DNA of 36,450 bases from Candidatus Woesearchaeota archaeon (GCA_018302605.1 JAGVZN010000001.1:1-36450); one strand, 5' to 3'; shown: positions 27,768 through 36,450, numbered from the stretch's first letter. Program-made: numbers and translations. The notes: a model not told the origin generated them from the sequence alone.

Positions 27768-29222
27768 TCAAACCACCCTAAACATTCCCGGTCCAGCCAT
27801 GCCCATTGAACAGCTGAATTTTATCTGACCAGTTTTCGCTGGCGTAAACGTAATCACTGTCGGGTTTCCTTTCGTCAACCGCTCCGTGATACCGAGTGAT
27901 GGTACGCTGATGATTTGAGCACAGCCTTGCGCCCCATCTCCATTTATCCGCCATTCCACAGGCACTCCTTGCTTCAACGTAAATGTATCTGGAGAATAAT
28001 CGAGGCCGATCACTTTCATTTCCACGATTTGTTTTCCATCGACTAATTTTACGTTGGAATCGGCCTGTTGCGCTGGAAGATTTTGAGAGGGGGCGTTTTG
28101 ATCATTCAATTCGGGGATATTATAGGAATCGAGATTAAAGCCAATGGTGGCTCCAGTTAGAGTCCAACCGCTGGGCAAGTTCATGATGCCGAGAATGATA
28201 ATTAATACCGCCGAGAATGTCTTAAAGTAGCGCTGAAATGACCCTTTGCTCAGGCTGGAAAGCGCCCCCACAGAAAGAAGGCCGGGGAGTGTGCCCAGAG
28301 CGAAGAACAACATGGTTAAACCACCAGAGAACCAATCTCCTTTTCCCAAGACATAGAGTTGTAATGCTTGGGTAAAACCACAGGGTAAAAAGAAAGTTCC
28401 GGCACCAAATAAAAACGATTTTAACTTTAGCTTGCTTTTTGATTGCGAACCCTGCTCTCGGCTACTCGCATCATAGAATTTATGGGCAATACTCTTGGGC
28501 ATTTTTATTTGAATACGATCCAAGAGCGGGAAAATGTGGAGGAGCTGCAACCCAACGATGATCATCAAGGCGCTGGCAACGATCGTAATGACTCCCGTAA
28601 TGACCGGCGAGAGCGCCAATGTTGAGCCGAGAAGCCCGATTGCTGCTCCGAGAACGGCATAAGAGATAATCCGGCCGATGTTAAAGTAAAGATGCGACTG
28701 AAATTTTTCTGCTTTCGTAGCATGGGGATATTTTTCGTTATATTTCCCCGCCAGCGCCAGTAAAAGACCGCCAGATACGGCTAAGCAGGTTGAAGTTGCA
28801 GCGATTAAGCCCAGAACAAAGACAAAGCCATAACTCATGTTATCGCTAACGCCGAAGTTTTCTGGAAAAATGTTAAATTGTTGCAAGAGCAGATAGACTG
28901 CAAAAATAAAGACGAGGACAGCGCCGATCTCTTGATAGTGCTTTTTCTTTGTTTCTTGCTTTCTCTTAGTTTCTTCTGATAAAGTGAAGCTTGTTTGTGA
29001 TGAATAGGGAGAATTCTTTTCTGTCAGAATGTAGCCTTTCTCTTTCACTGCCTGCTGCAGTTGTTCGAGTGTAACGCCCTCGGAACATTCAACTACGGCT
29101 TTTTCTGCAGCTCGCGAAACGTGAACATTCTTCACGCCAGGGACTTGTTTGAGAGAACGTTCAATTAACACTTCACAACTAGAGCAGGTCATCCCTTGTA
29201 CCTGCAGTTCAAGTTTTACCAT
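27768..29222 (-). CDS. HMA - UreH/TauE-like transporter - cupredoxin fusion protein
   Basis: N-term GMTCSSC HMA domain; six or so TM helices (sulfite exporter TauE/SafE-like); C-term EMKVIGLDYSPDTFTLKQGVPVEWRINGDGAQGCAQII...IKFSCSMGMAGPGMFRVV. Confidence 0.88.
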   Translation of the reverse strand: MVKLELQVQGMTCSSCEVLIERSLKQVPGVKNVHVSRAAEKAVVECSEGVTLEQLQQAVKEKGYILTEKNSPYSSQTSFTLSEETKRKQETKKKHYQEIGAVLVFIFAVYLLLQQFNIFPENFGVSDNMSYGFVFVLGLIAATSTCLAVSGGLLLALAGKYNEKYPHATKAEKFQSHLYFNIGRIISYAVLGAAIGLLGSTLALSPVITGVITIVASALMIIVGLQLLHIFPLLDRIQIKMPKSIAHKFYDASSREQGSQSKSKLKLKSFLFGAGTFFLPCGFTQALQLYVLGKGDWFSGGLTMLFFALGTLPGLLSVGALSSLSKGSFQRYFKTFSAVLIIILGIMNLPSGWTLTGATIGFNLDSYNIPELNDQNAPSQNLPAQQADSNVKLVDGKQIVEMKVIGLDYSPDTFTLKQGVPVEWRINGDGAQGCAQIISVPSLGITERLTKGNPTVITFTPAKTGQIKFSCSMGMAGPGMFRVV

Positions 29223-29225
29223 ATT

Positions 29226-31412
29226 TCATAACCTCTTTCTTTTTAATAATAACGAATTCACAACGACACTGACGGAACTAAACGCCATCGCCGCGCCGGC
29301 AATGACAGGATTCAACAACCAGCCCGTAAAAGGATAAAGTACGCCTGCGGCAATGGGAATGCCCAAGACATTATAAAATAATGCCCAGAACATATTTTGT
29401 TTAATCTTTGACATGGTAAAGCGGCTGAGTTTTATTGCGCGTGGCACATCCATCAAATTATTTTTCATCAAAACGATGTTTCCTGTTTCCATGGCTACAT
29501 CTGTGCCGGAGCCCATGGCAATACCAATATCTGCTCTCGCCAGAGCGGGGGCATCGTTAATGCCATCGCCAACCATCGCTACTTTTCCTGCTTGCTGCAG
29601 CTTCTGGACGTATTTTGCTTTGTCTTCGGGCAGAACTTCAGCAAAGAATTTCTCGATGCCAACTTTTTGAGCGATGGCCTTTGCTGTCCGTACATTATCT
29701 CCAGTAATCATGTAAGGGATTATTCCCATCTTCTTTAACTCACGGATCGCTCGGGGAGAATCTTCTTTGATTTCGTCAGCAACGGCAATAACGCCAAGAA
29801 TTTTTTTCCCGTCAGCGACAACCATCACGGTCTTTCCCCCCTCTTCCAAACGGGAAAGAGTATCTTTCCATTTATTGAGAGAGATTTTGAGTTCTTCGAT
29901 CAGCCGGGGATTGCCGATATAATAGCGTCTTGAACCAAGGGAGGCTACGACTCCTCTTCCTGTTAATGCTTTAAACGATGTTACTGTACGCGGAGTATAG
30001 TTCGACGCTTCTGCTTTTCGCACGATTGCTTCCGCAAGGGGATGTTCGGATTTTTTCTCAATGCTTCCGGCGATGGCAAGAAGCTCTTTCTCATTGATTC
30101 CATCTTCTAGGAGGATATCGGTAACAGTGGGCTGGCCTTTGGTAATCGTTCCCGTTTTGTCAAAGATAACATATTTCACTTTGTGGGCGGTTTCCAATGC
30201 CTGCCCGCCTTTGATGAGGATGCCATGCTTAGCGCCTTTTCCCGTGCCAACCATAACAGAGGTTGGCGTTGCTAATCCTAGAGCGCAAGGACAGGCAATA
30301 ACAAGGACGGCGATAGTCGTGATGAGAGCGAATGAAACGGTGGTGTGAGCAAAGGAGAACCAAATCGTAAAGGTAATCAACGCAAGATAAAGAACAAGAG
30401 GCACAAAAAAAGCGGAAATTCGGTCGGCAAAACGCTGGATCGGCGCTTTTTGCGTCTGGGCATCTTCAATTAATTTGATAATCTTGGCGAGCGTCGTTTC
30501 TGCGCCAACTTTGGTTGCTTTAAACATGAAATTGCCCTGTTTGTTTATCGTTGAACCGATGACTAAATCACCTTTTTTCTTCTCGACAGGGATACTTTCA
30601 CCGGTGATCATACTTTCATCAATGGATGAATGGCCATCGACGATGATGCCATCGACAGGAACTTTCTGGCCGGGCTTAACGATAATCACATCATTCACTT
30701 TCACATCATCGATGGGGATCTGAATTTCGTTTCCATCTTTGAGAATAGTCGCTGTTTTCGCGCCGGTTTTCATCAATGTGCTAATTGCTTCACTGGTCTT
30801 GCCTTTGGCCACTGCCTCGAGATATTTACCTAGAATGACCAGCGTGATAATCACCGCAGATGCTTCGAAATATTGATATCCTCCTGTCGAAAAAAGAACG
30901 ACGTACATTGAATAAAAATAGGCCGCGCTCGTGCCGATGGCAATCAGCAGGTCCATGTTTGCAGACTTGTTTTTGAGCGCCGCCCACGCTCCTTTGTAGA
31001 ACGGCAGACCGATATAAAATTGAATCGGTGTTGCCAGAAGCCAGAGTAAATAGTCTTTTCCAGGGATCATCAGATCCATCAAGAACATGGCAATGATCAC
31101 AATCGGAGAGGCAAGAATGATACTGATGATCGCTTGTCTTTTTAATCGGCTGATCTCTTTCTTGCGGGAGATTTCCGCAAGTTTTGTCTGATCTTTGCCA
31201 TCAGCGATCATCGCGGCGTAGCCTTTACTTTTAATTGCGGCAATCAATGCTTGTTCATTTGCGGTGGTAGGATCAAATTCCACGGTTGCTTTTTCCGTGG
31301 AATAATTGACAATCACCGTTTTCACACCATCAACTTTCTGCAGTGCTCTCGTTAAGACGGTGACACAACTGGCGCAATGCATGCCGCTGACTTGAAGAGT
31401 TGTTTTTTTCAT
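29226..31412 (-). CDS. copA: Cu+-exporting P1B-type ATPase
   Basis: GMHCASC HMA; TGESIPV; CPCALGLATPT; DKTGTITKG; GDGINDAPAL. Confidence 0.97.
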   Translation of the reverse strand: MKKTTLQVSGMHCASCVTVLTRALQKVDGVKTVIVNYSTEKATVEFDPTTANEQALIAAIKSKGYAAMIADGKDQTKLAEISRKKEISRLKRQAIISIILASPIVIIAMFLMDLMIPGKDYLLWLLATPIQFYIGLPFYKGAWAALKNKSANMDLLIAIGTSAAYFYSMYVVLFSTGGYQYFEASAVIITLVILGKYLEAVAKGKTSEAISTLMKTGAKTATILKDGNEIQIPIDDVKVNDVIIVKPGQKVPVDGIIVDGHSSIDESMITGESIPVEKKKGDLVIGSTINKQGNFMFKATKVGAETTLAKIIKLIEDAQTQKAPIQRFADRISAFFVPLVLYLALITFTIWFSFAHTTVSFALITTIAVLVIACPCALGLATPTSVMVGTGKGAKHGILIKGGQALETAHKVKYVIFDKTGTITKGQPTVTDILLEDGINEKELLAIAGSIEKKSEHPLAEAIVRKAEASNYTPRTVTSFKALTGRGVVASLGSRRYYIGNPRLIEELKISLNKWKDTLSRLEEGGKTVMVVADGKKILGVIAVADEIKEDSPRAIRELKKMGIIPYMITGDNVRTAKAIAQKVGIEKFFAEVLPEDKAKYVQKLQQAGKVAMVGDGINDAPALARADIGIAMGSGTDVAMETGNIVLMKNNLMDVPRAIKLSRFTMSKIKQNMFWALFYNVLGIPIAAGVLYPFTGWLLNPVIAGAAMAFSSVSVVVNSLLLKRKRL

Positions 31413-31618
31413 GATAGAATCACTTTGTATTCACCTAATGATTCGATTTCTTGGCTGAGTTTTTTGATATTGATTGGTTGATCATGCTCGACCGTTGTTT
31501 TACCTGTCTTGAAATCAACAAGGCAGGATTTGATGCCTGTAAATTCAGTACAGACCTCTTCGATCAAGAGTTTGCAGGCGTTGCAGTGTGTTCCTTTGAC
31601 CGTAAATGTTGTTTTCAT
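31409..31618 (-). CDS. copZ: CopZ-like heavy-metal-associated domain protein
   Basis: MKTTFTVKGTHCNACKLLIEEVCTEFTGIKSCLVDFKTGKTTVEHD; 4-nt overlap with copA. Confidence 0.9.
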   Translation of the reverse strand: MKTTFTVKGTHCNACKLLIEEVCTEFTGIKSCLVDFKTGKTTVEHDQPINIKKLSQEIESLGEYKVILS

Positions 31619-31678
31619 AAGTGATCATCTCCGGTGTTTTGTGGGTATTTGGACTGCAACATCTTAAATAGATTACGT

Positions 31679-31690
31679 GAAACTAGTTTC
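31679..31690. promoter_or_regulatory. Predicted operator upstream of copZ-copA
   Basis: Perfect 12-bp palindrome GAAACTAGTTTC next to the CTATTTAAG box on the minus strand. Confidence 0.65.
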
Positions 31691-31930
31691 TGGGAGATGG
31701 AATATGTGAAGATCGAAGAACGAGAGATTCCCAAATTGAATGAAAAGTATTTGTTTAGCTGACGGCAAGGCCAAGCGGTGTATCCGCAGAGACTTTGTTC
31801 CTAGCTAGGTGCGGAAATCTTCTGGTTCACCGCGAGAGGCAGAAAATATCTTTGCCGATTTCCGCATCATTTAAACGAAACATTTAAATGGAACCCATTA
31901 TTTTTACATTAATTGTATAAGGTGAAAAAA

Positions 31931-32422
31931 ATGCAACTTGAAATCGATTTTAATAACCCCCGCATATTAAAAGGATATTTAGAACAGGCTCTTCCTCAAT
32001 ACGGATTAGAGGAGGTAGGAGTTACTGTTGGAAGAAATGGTGGGTTAGCCTATCTCTTGTTCAAGAATGATGATTGGCAAAGACTTCCCAGAGAACTAAA
32101 AGTGAATACAATGAATCAGATAGATGCTTTTAGAGGATATTTTGATGCAGTTCAATCTTACGTTACTGCCGCAAGTGTACACGCTGAAAGATTTGGTTTC
32201 GCGTTAGTAACAGTCGATGGATTCCAAGTATTAAGTCCGGGTCTGGGACGGGATTCATCTGTTTATCAATCAGGAATCGGAACTGTTTCGATTGGATCTG
32301 TCGATAGATTTGAGGATTTTTTGCGGATGGTGGTGGCCGCCCGGAAAGAAAATGGAATCTTAAACGAAAGATATGTTGAATTAGGAAAATCTGCTGGTGC
32401 TTTACAAGATTCACGACGTTAA
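31931..32422 (+). CDS. Hypothetical protein (~163 aa)
   Basis: ATG 31931 downstream of AAACATTTAAATGG; no family recognised. Confidence 0.65.
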   Translation: MQLEIDFNNPRILKGYLEQALPQYGLEEVGVTVGRNGGLAYLLFKNDDWQRLPRELKVNTMNQIDAFRGYFDAVQSYVTAASVHAERFGFALVTVDGFQVLSPGLGRDSSVYQSGIGTVSIGSVDRFEDFLRMVVAARKENGILNERYVELGKSAGALQDSRR

Positions 32423-32529
32423 TTATTTTTCTTTGAATATATCTTCTTTCTGTTTAGGTACATATTAAATGAGCAGAAATCAATACCGATCTAGAAAAGT
32501 TAATAAAGAGATTTACTGCTGTTCTCCTG

Positions 32530-33627
32530 ATGGAATCAGACAGCCTGGAAATAGAACTCTTCCTCAAAGCAATTGAAGAAAGCTTCACCGGCATCAACCC
32601 TAAGACTTTCTGGCCTTTAAATGGCGGGCAGATCGATGCGTACTTTGATCTAGATGAATCTTTAGATATGTATCATCGGCTAAATAAACTAAGAGAGAAG
32701 CTCAGTGTGGCAGAAATCGCTCAGATGATGCCCTCGGCAGATATCATGCGGATCTTTTTAGAGCATAATGCCATCATCGGATTGAAAGTTGCAGATAAAG
32801 TCGGGGTTGCTAAAATCAGTGCTGAAGAAAGGGTGAAATATACTTTATTCTTATTTGAAATTCTCAAACAGAAAGTTAAAAATGACATCTTTTGCTTAGA
32901 CGGGAAGAATCTGTTGTTAAGTGAACCTGAAGTAAGCAGGATTTTATCCCAAAGCGCATGGAATCAGCCCCATAACGAAGACGAAAAGAGAAAAATTGCA
33001 TCTCTGGTCGTTACAGCTAATAATCTATGCTATACTTTATTTTATGATATTTTTGTCGCGGGGGGATTCCATCTCCATGGACCTTATGATGCCAGTCGGA
33101 AATTTGGAACGGATACAATCCTCTTGGTCAGAGAGTATCATCATCTCAATCCCCGAGAGATTTGGCCTCATTTGGAGATGCCCTATCGGCAGCTCCGAAT
33201 GTACTTAGTGTATAAAAATCTTGATTTGAAGATCAATTTTGCCAATCATCCCACATCGACTACTTCGGTAGGAGACAAGTTGATTGCCTATCGGATTTAT
33301 TTAGATGATCGAGAGATTAGGTTAGAGGACATAGATGGATACAACATTGAGGCATTAATCAGACTTTTTGAGAAAATATCATCACTACAAATAAAAAAAA
33401 TTAATGGGTTGTCGGATTTAGATAAAGTCAGAAAAGGTGCTGAGATTGCTTATTTCCTCTTTAAAGATTTAAGAGAAGAGATGGGTGATCAATGGAAGCC
33501 GCCGCCGGAAATTGAACGAACAATTCAGAAACAGGGAGAGAAATATATTCAGCAATTCAAATACAAAGAAAAACCCTCTTTGGAATTTTGGAAAAAGATA
33601 TTTGATCCGCGTAATGATTATTATTGA
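32530..33627 (+). CDS. Hypothetical protein (365 aa)
   Basis: Long ORF; no family recognised. Confidence 0.75.
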   Translation: MESDSLEIELFLKAIEESFTGINPKTFWPLNGGQIDAYFDLDESLDMYHRLNKLREKLSVAEIAQMMPSADIMRIFLEHNAIIGLKVADKVGVAKISAEERVKYTLFLFEILKQKVKNDIFCLDGKNLLLSEPEVSRILSQSAWNQPHNEDEKRKIASLVVTANNLCYTLFYDIFVAGGFHLHGPYDASRKFGTDTILLVREYHHLNPREIWPHLEMPYRQLRMYLVYKNLDLKINFANHPTSTTSVGDKLIAYRIYLDDREIRLEDIDGYNIEALIRLFEKISSLQIKKINGLSDLDKVRKGAEIAYFLFKDLREEMGDQWKPPPEIERTIQKQGEKYIQQFKYKEKPSLEFWKKIFDPRNDYY

Positions 33628-33651
33628 AAAGCAAGAATTGAGTATATTCTT

Positions 33652-33766
33652 CTTCGATCAAGATTTTGCAGGTGTTACAGTGTGTTCTTTGGATAGTAAA
33701 CATTGTGTTCATGGTGGTTCATCACCAGTGTTTTGTGAATATTTGGACTGCAACATGTCAAAATAG
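33652..33766 (-). pseudogene. Degraded duplicate of copZ 5' end and leader
   Basis: ~80% match by eye to 31557-31671; minus strand reads MNTMFTIQRTHCNTCKILIEEEYTQF then diverges. Confidence 0.85.
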
Positions 33767-33780
33767 GCAGGGGAGCAATC

Positions 33781-34116
33781 TCAGTACTTAAATCGTTTTT
33801 CATACTCTTTATGGTCAAACCATTCTAAGATAATATTGGCTATCCTCACCTCATCAGTTTCAATAGTGTAAATTAATCTCCACGCATCAGGAAGATTATA
33901 CTTCCAGAGGTTTGTTATGCCGTATTTGTGGACGTATTCTTTTGGCCAAAGATTTTTTGGAATTTTTATCCCACAGGTTGGATTTGCTTTGAGATCATCA
34001 ATTGCTCTGTCAATAAATTTGTAGAGTTGTTTATCTTCAAATTTGCCCTCTTTAAGGGCTTCCCATTCCTGCTTCACTTTTGGATTAATGAAAGCTACAG
34101 ATATTTCTTTGTTCAT
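33781..34116 (-). CDS. RelE/ParE-superfamily toxin-like protein
   Basis: VKQEWEALKEGKFEDKQLYKFIDRAIDDLKANPTCGIKIPKNLWPKEYVHKYGITNLWKYNLPDAWRLIYTIETDEVRIANIILEWFDHKEYEKRF. Confidence 0.85.
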   Translation of the reverse strand: MNKEISVAFINPKVKQEWEALKEGKFEDKQLYKFIDRAIDDLKANPTCGIKIPKNLWPKEYVHKYGITNLWKYNLPDAWRLIYTIETDEVRIANIILEWFDHKEYEKRFKY

Positions 34117-34379
34117 CGTACAATTAAATCCTCTTTGATGAGTCTTTTTATTCTTGCAGGATTAAAAGTCCAAATAACACATCCCTCTTGATCTATAATT
34201 ATTTTTCCTGATTGCTCGAGATAGTCTAAAATTACTTGGAAGGTTTGATACATCATTTTTTTAGGAAGTTTTTTCCAGAGTTGATATTTGCCACATTCTT
34301 GGCTGTGTTTTTGGATAGTTTCTTCTACCATAAAGACTGATTCCAGTGTTGGACTATGTAAAATTGTTGCTTCTTGCAT
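34113..34379 (-). CDS. Putative antitoxin partner of the RelE-like gene
   Basis: Upstream with 4-nt overlap; 88 aa; wHTH-like; TATATAAG-type promoter directly upstream. Confidence 0.65.
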   Translation of the reverse strand: MQEATILHSPTLESVFMVEETIQKHSQECGKYQLWKKLPKKMMYQTFQVILDYLEQSGKIIIDQEGCVIWTFNPARIKRLIKEDLIVR

Positions 34380-34438
34380 ATTATATAAGTGTATATAAGA
34401 TTTCTATTTAAAGCTTTCGGCAGTTTTGAAGAAATTTT

Positions 34439-34680
34439 GTTAGACATAACGGTGTTAAGTCTGGGGAACTTTAGCGACCGAAAGTAAATCTCGTATTTTC
34501 GCCGTAAGGCGAAACAATATCAAATAGTGAGAGAGCGTAGTTCCCCCGAGTCGCAGTCGAGCAACGCAGAGTTGAATTTGAGTTTTTGTTAACAATCCTG
34601 CTTCAGCAGACATACTTTAGGGGCTTTCCGGACACGTCCATTTAGGGGGCTTTGGCGTCCTCAAACAAAAGTTTTAAATA
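34439..34680. repeat. Left inverted-repeat region of accessory module, with internal hairpins
   Basis: GAATTTGAGTTTTTGTTAAC (34574-34593), GGGGCTTTCC (34620-34629), GGGGGCTTTGGCG (34645-34657) match the right end in inverse orientation; GGGGAACT/AGTTCCCC and TTTCGCC/GGCGAAA hairpins. Confidence 0.75.
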
Positions 34681-34704
34681 GTAATGTACGTTATTCGTAC
34701 TAAT

Positions 34705-35307
34705 ATGTACGTTAACCATACTATGTTAAGTTTGCCGGAAGCGAAGATACTAGACGTATTTCTTGATCTTAAGAGGCATTATTTTGCTGAATTGTTAAAA
34801 GTAGCTAAATTGACTCGTCCAAGAACATTAAGAGTCTTGAGGAAGTTGGTTAAACAGGGGATTTTGGAGGTAAGAACGGAGGCTAACGTTAAGTATTATT
34901 CGCTAAAAAGAACTTCTTTAGTTTATGCTACGCTGGGAGTGGTAGAATATGGCCGTACAGTGCTTTTTTTTGTCAAAAACAAGACACTTTCAATGGCTTT
35001 AGAGATGTTTAAAGTGAAATATGCTGATTATTCGGTTATGCTTGTTTTTGGTTCGATTGTAAAAGGGTACGCAACAAAAGCATCCGATATTGATATGCTT
35101 CTACTAAAAGAAAATGTTTCTCAGGGAGATATAAAGAAAGTAGAAGATGTTATCGATTTAATAAACGGACGGACAGGCTTAAAAATAAGTCCCTATTTTA
35201 TGACTATGGATGAGTTTAAGAAAAAAAATGAGTTAGCTAAACAAGCAATAGAACATCATATCTTAATTGAAGGGGCAGAATCATTTTTTAAGATGGTGCT
35301 AACATGA
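34705..35307 (+). CDS. wHTH-nucleotidyltransferase (MNT) fusion protein
   Basis: N-term wHTH (YFAELLKVAKLTRPRTLRVLRKLVKQGILEV); MNT motif VFGSIVKGYATKASDIDMLLL. Start at 34684 or 34705 after the TTTTAAATA box. Confidence 0.83.
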   Translation: MYVNHTMLSLPEAKILDVFLDLKRHYFAELLKVAKLTRPRTLRVLRKLVKQGILEVRTEANVKYYSLKRTSLVYATLGVVEYGRTVLFFVKNKTLSMALEMFKVKYADYSVMLVFGSIVKGYATKASDIDMLLLKENVSQGDIKKVEDVIDLINGRTGLKISPYFMTMDEFKKKNELAKQAIEHHILIEGAESFFKMVLT

Positions 35308-35814
35308 ACGAAGAAAAACCAAAAAAGTGGCAAGTATGGTTAGAGAACACAAAAACTCTCAACAGGGATTTCAAGAAGTACGTCAGACAACATATTGTTC
35401 GTAAAATTGAATCTTCTCCATCTCTTTCAAAAATTCATTTTGATAAATCATATCATAATCTCGACTTCGCTAATTTTACTGTTCAAAATCAAGAAAACAT
35501 AAACAAAAGAGTAGGAGATGAAACGTATTATGATTGGGAAAATGGGCTACAAGGCAGGTACTCATCTGGCTACGATTTGTGTTCTCTGTAAAGAATGTCT
35601 AGGAAAAACATTAGAGAGGAAAGACATTGAAAATATTTCTGCAATTCTGGAATTAAGCGAAGAGGAAATCAAAGAAATGGGTAGAGCAAAGGAACGTCGA
35701 GAAAAAGCAAGTTATTCGGGAAGTGTCTCATTTGAGAAGCATTTGGCAGAAATGACGCTGGATGATGCAAGGAAATTTATTAACAAAGTGGCGGACATTC
35801 TAAATAATAAGTAA
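35304..35814 (+). pseudogene. Probable frameshifted HEPN partner of the MNT protein
   Basis: Frame 1 ...ENINKRVGDETYYDWENG then frame 2 GYKAGTHLATICVLCKECLG...ERREKASYSGSVSFEKHLAEMTLDDARKFINKVADIL, which look like the two halves of one HEPN protein. Confidence 0.65.
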
Positions 35815-35871
35815 CTTGCATGGAGTAGTAACAATAGAAAGGTTTATAAATAACGATGCCTAAAATAACCC

Positions 35872-36255
35872 ATGGTAAAAGTGTTGATATACGAAGATGG
35901 AGAAGATGATTTAGTTGCAAGATATGCTAGCTTGACTTCTCAACATGATGTCCACGTTAGACATAATAGAGCTGGTCCTATGTTTTGGGTTCATGAGCGA
36001 TTTCAGGAATTCGGTTTTAAGCCAGAAAACTTTCAAAATGGATATGGAAACCCAAAAGAAGAATCTGCGGATGTGTATTTTGTAGATGGATTAAATGGTC
36101 ATTGTTTTTATCTACTATCCGATCTTCCAAAAGAGAGAACATTCGTAAACAGCGATTCTCAAACCGTTAATCAAGAAGCAAAGAAGCGAGGCTTTAATGT
36201 TGTTGGTAATGAATCAGTTGATGCTATAGTTGAACGGATTATAGGAAGAAATTAG
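35872..36255 (+). CDS. Hypothetical protein, receiver-like N-terminus
   Basis: MVKVLIYEDGEDDLVARY...; TTTATAAATA box ~25 nt upstream of ATG. Confidence 0.65.
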   Translation: MVKVLIYEDGEDDLVARYASLTSQHDVHVRHNRAGPMFWVHERFQEFGFKPENFQNGYGNPKEESADVYFVDGLNGHCFYLLSDLPKERTFVNSDSQTVNQEAKKRGFNVVGNESVDAIVERIIGRN

Positions 36256-36261
36256 ATAAAT

Positions 36262-36367
36262 CGTCAAAGCCCCCCCTCGTCTTGTTTTTACTTTTCATAG
36301 TTTTTATCATCAAGGAAAGCCCCGTTAGTTTAAAACTCAAATTCAATTAGACTTAATGATGTTAGGC
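36262..36367. repeat. Right inverted-repeat region of accessory module
   Basis: CGTCAAAGCCCCCC, GGAAAGCCCC, GTTAGTTTAAAACTCAAATTC and TAGACTTAATGATGTTAGGC mirror the left region. Confidence 0.75.
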
Positions 36368-36450
36368 TTGTTTTTGCGGAAATTATGTCGAAGACAATAA
36401 AAGGAGCGAAAACCAAAAGGATTATGTTGAGTAGCTGGGAACGAAGTGGA

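Noticed and set aside
32456-32470. GGTACATATTAAA as a fourth copy of MITE family 1
   Set aside because: Only one end is present, no inverted partner or flanking duplication was found.
34439-36367. Possible integron attC sites (GTTAGAC at 34439, GTTAGGC at 36361)
   Set aside because: GTTRRRY cores are present, but no properly placed RYYYAAC partner or IntI gene was found; the inverted-repeat interpretation explains the sequence better.
35000-36450. Retron, CRISPR or tRNA gene
   Set aside because: No reverse transcriptase, no regular spaced repeats and no tRNA cloverleaf could be recognised here or elsewhere in the window.
36385-36450. ORF MSKTIKGAKTKRIMLSSWERSG running off the window
   Set aside because: Only 22 codons are visible, too short to support as a gene.

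Overview
The window is an archaeal chromosome segment; a DPANN-like lineage is plausible but unproven. It starts with an uS13-uS4-uS11-RpoD-eL18-uL13 operon on the minus strand. It then carries core genes (PriS, RpoL, bacterial-type GpmI, a MutS-like ATPase, a PAC2 protein), an oxidative-stress cluster (SOD, MsrA, peroxiredoxin), and a roughly 9 kb copper/heavy-metal island (CopB, ArsR, methyltransferase, HMA-UreH/TauE-cupredoxin fusion, CopA, CopZ). The right end is AT-rich accessory DNA with toxin-antitoxin-like genes. The main discoveries are non-coding or structural: (1) a three-copy MITE-like family (GTACGTATTWAGT termini) with 7-8 bp target-site duplications; (2) an 88-bp two-hairpin element at a TA site that splits a mazG gene, with the reading frame restored exactly on in-silico excision; (3) a second hairpin family (GGCTCTG...AAAAAGTCAGCC) lying next to TATA boxes; (4) nested inverted repeats flanking a wHTH-nucleotidyltransferase module whose HEPN partner looks frameshifted; (5) a degraded duplicate of the copZ 5' end and promoter; (6) a shared GAAACTNNTTTC operator in the copper island; (7) a UDG-like gene bounded by a 12-bp perfect inverted repeat. 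No tRNA, rRNA or CRISPR array was recognised. All family calls were made by eye from the supplied translations; no database search was run.
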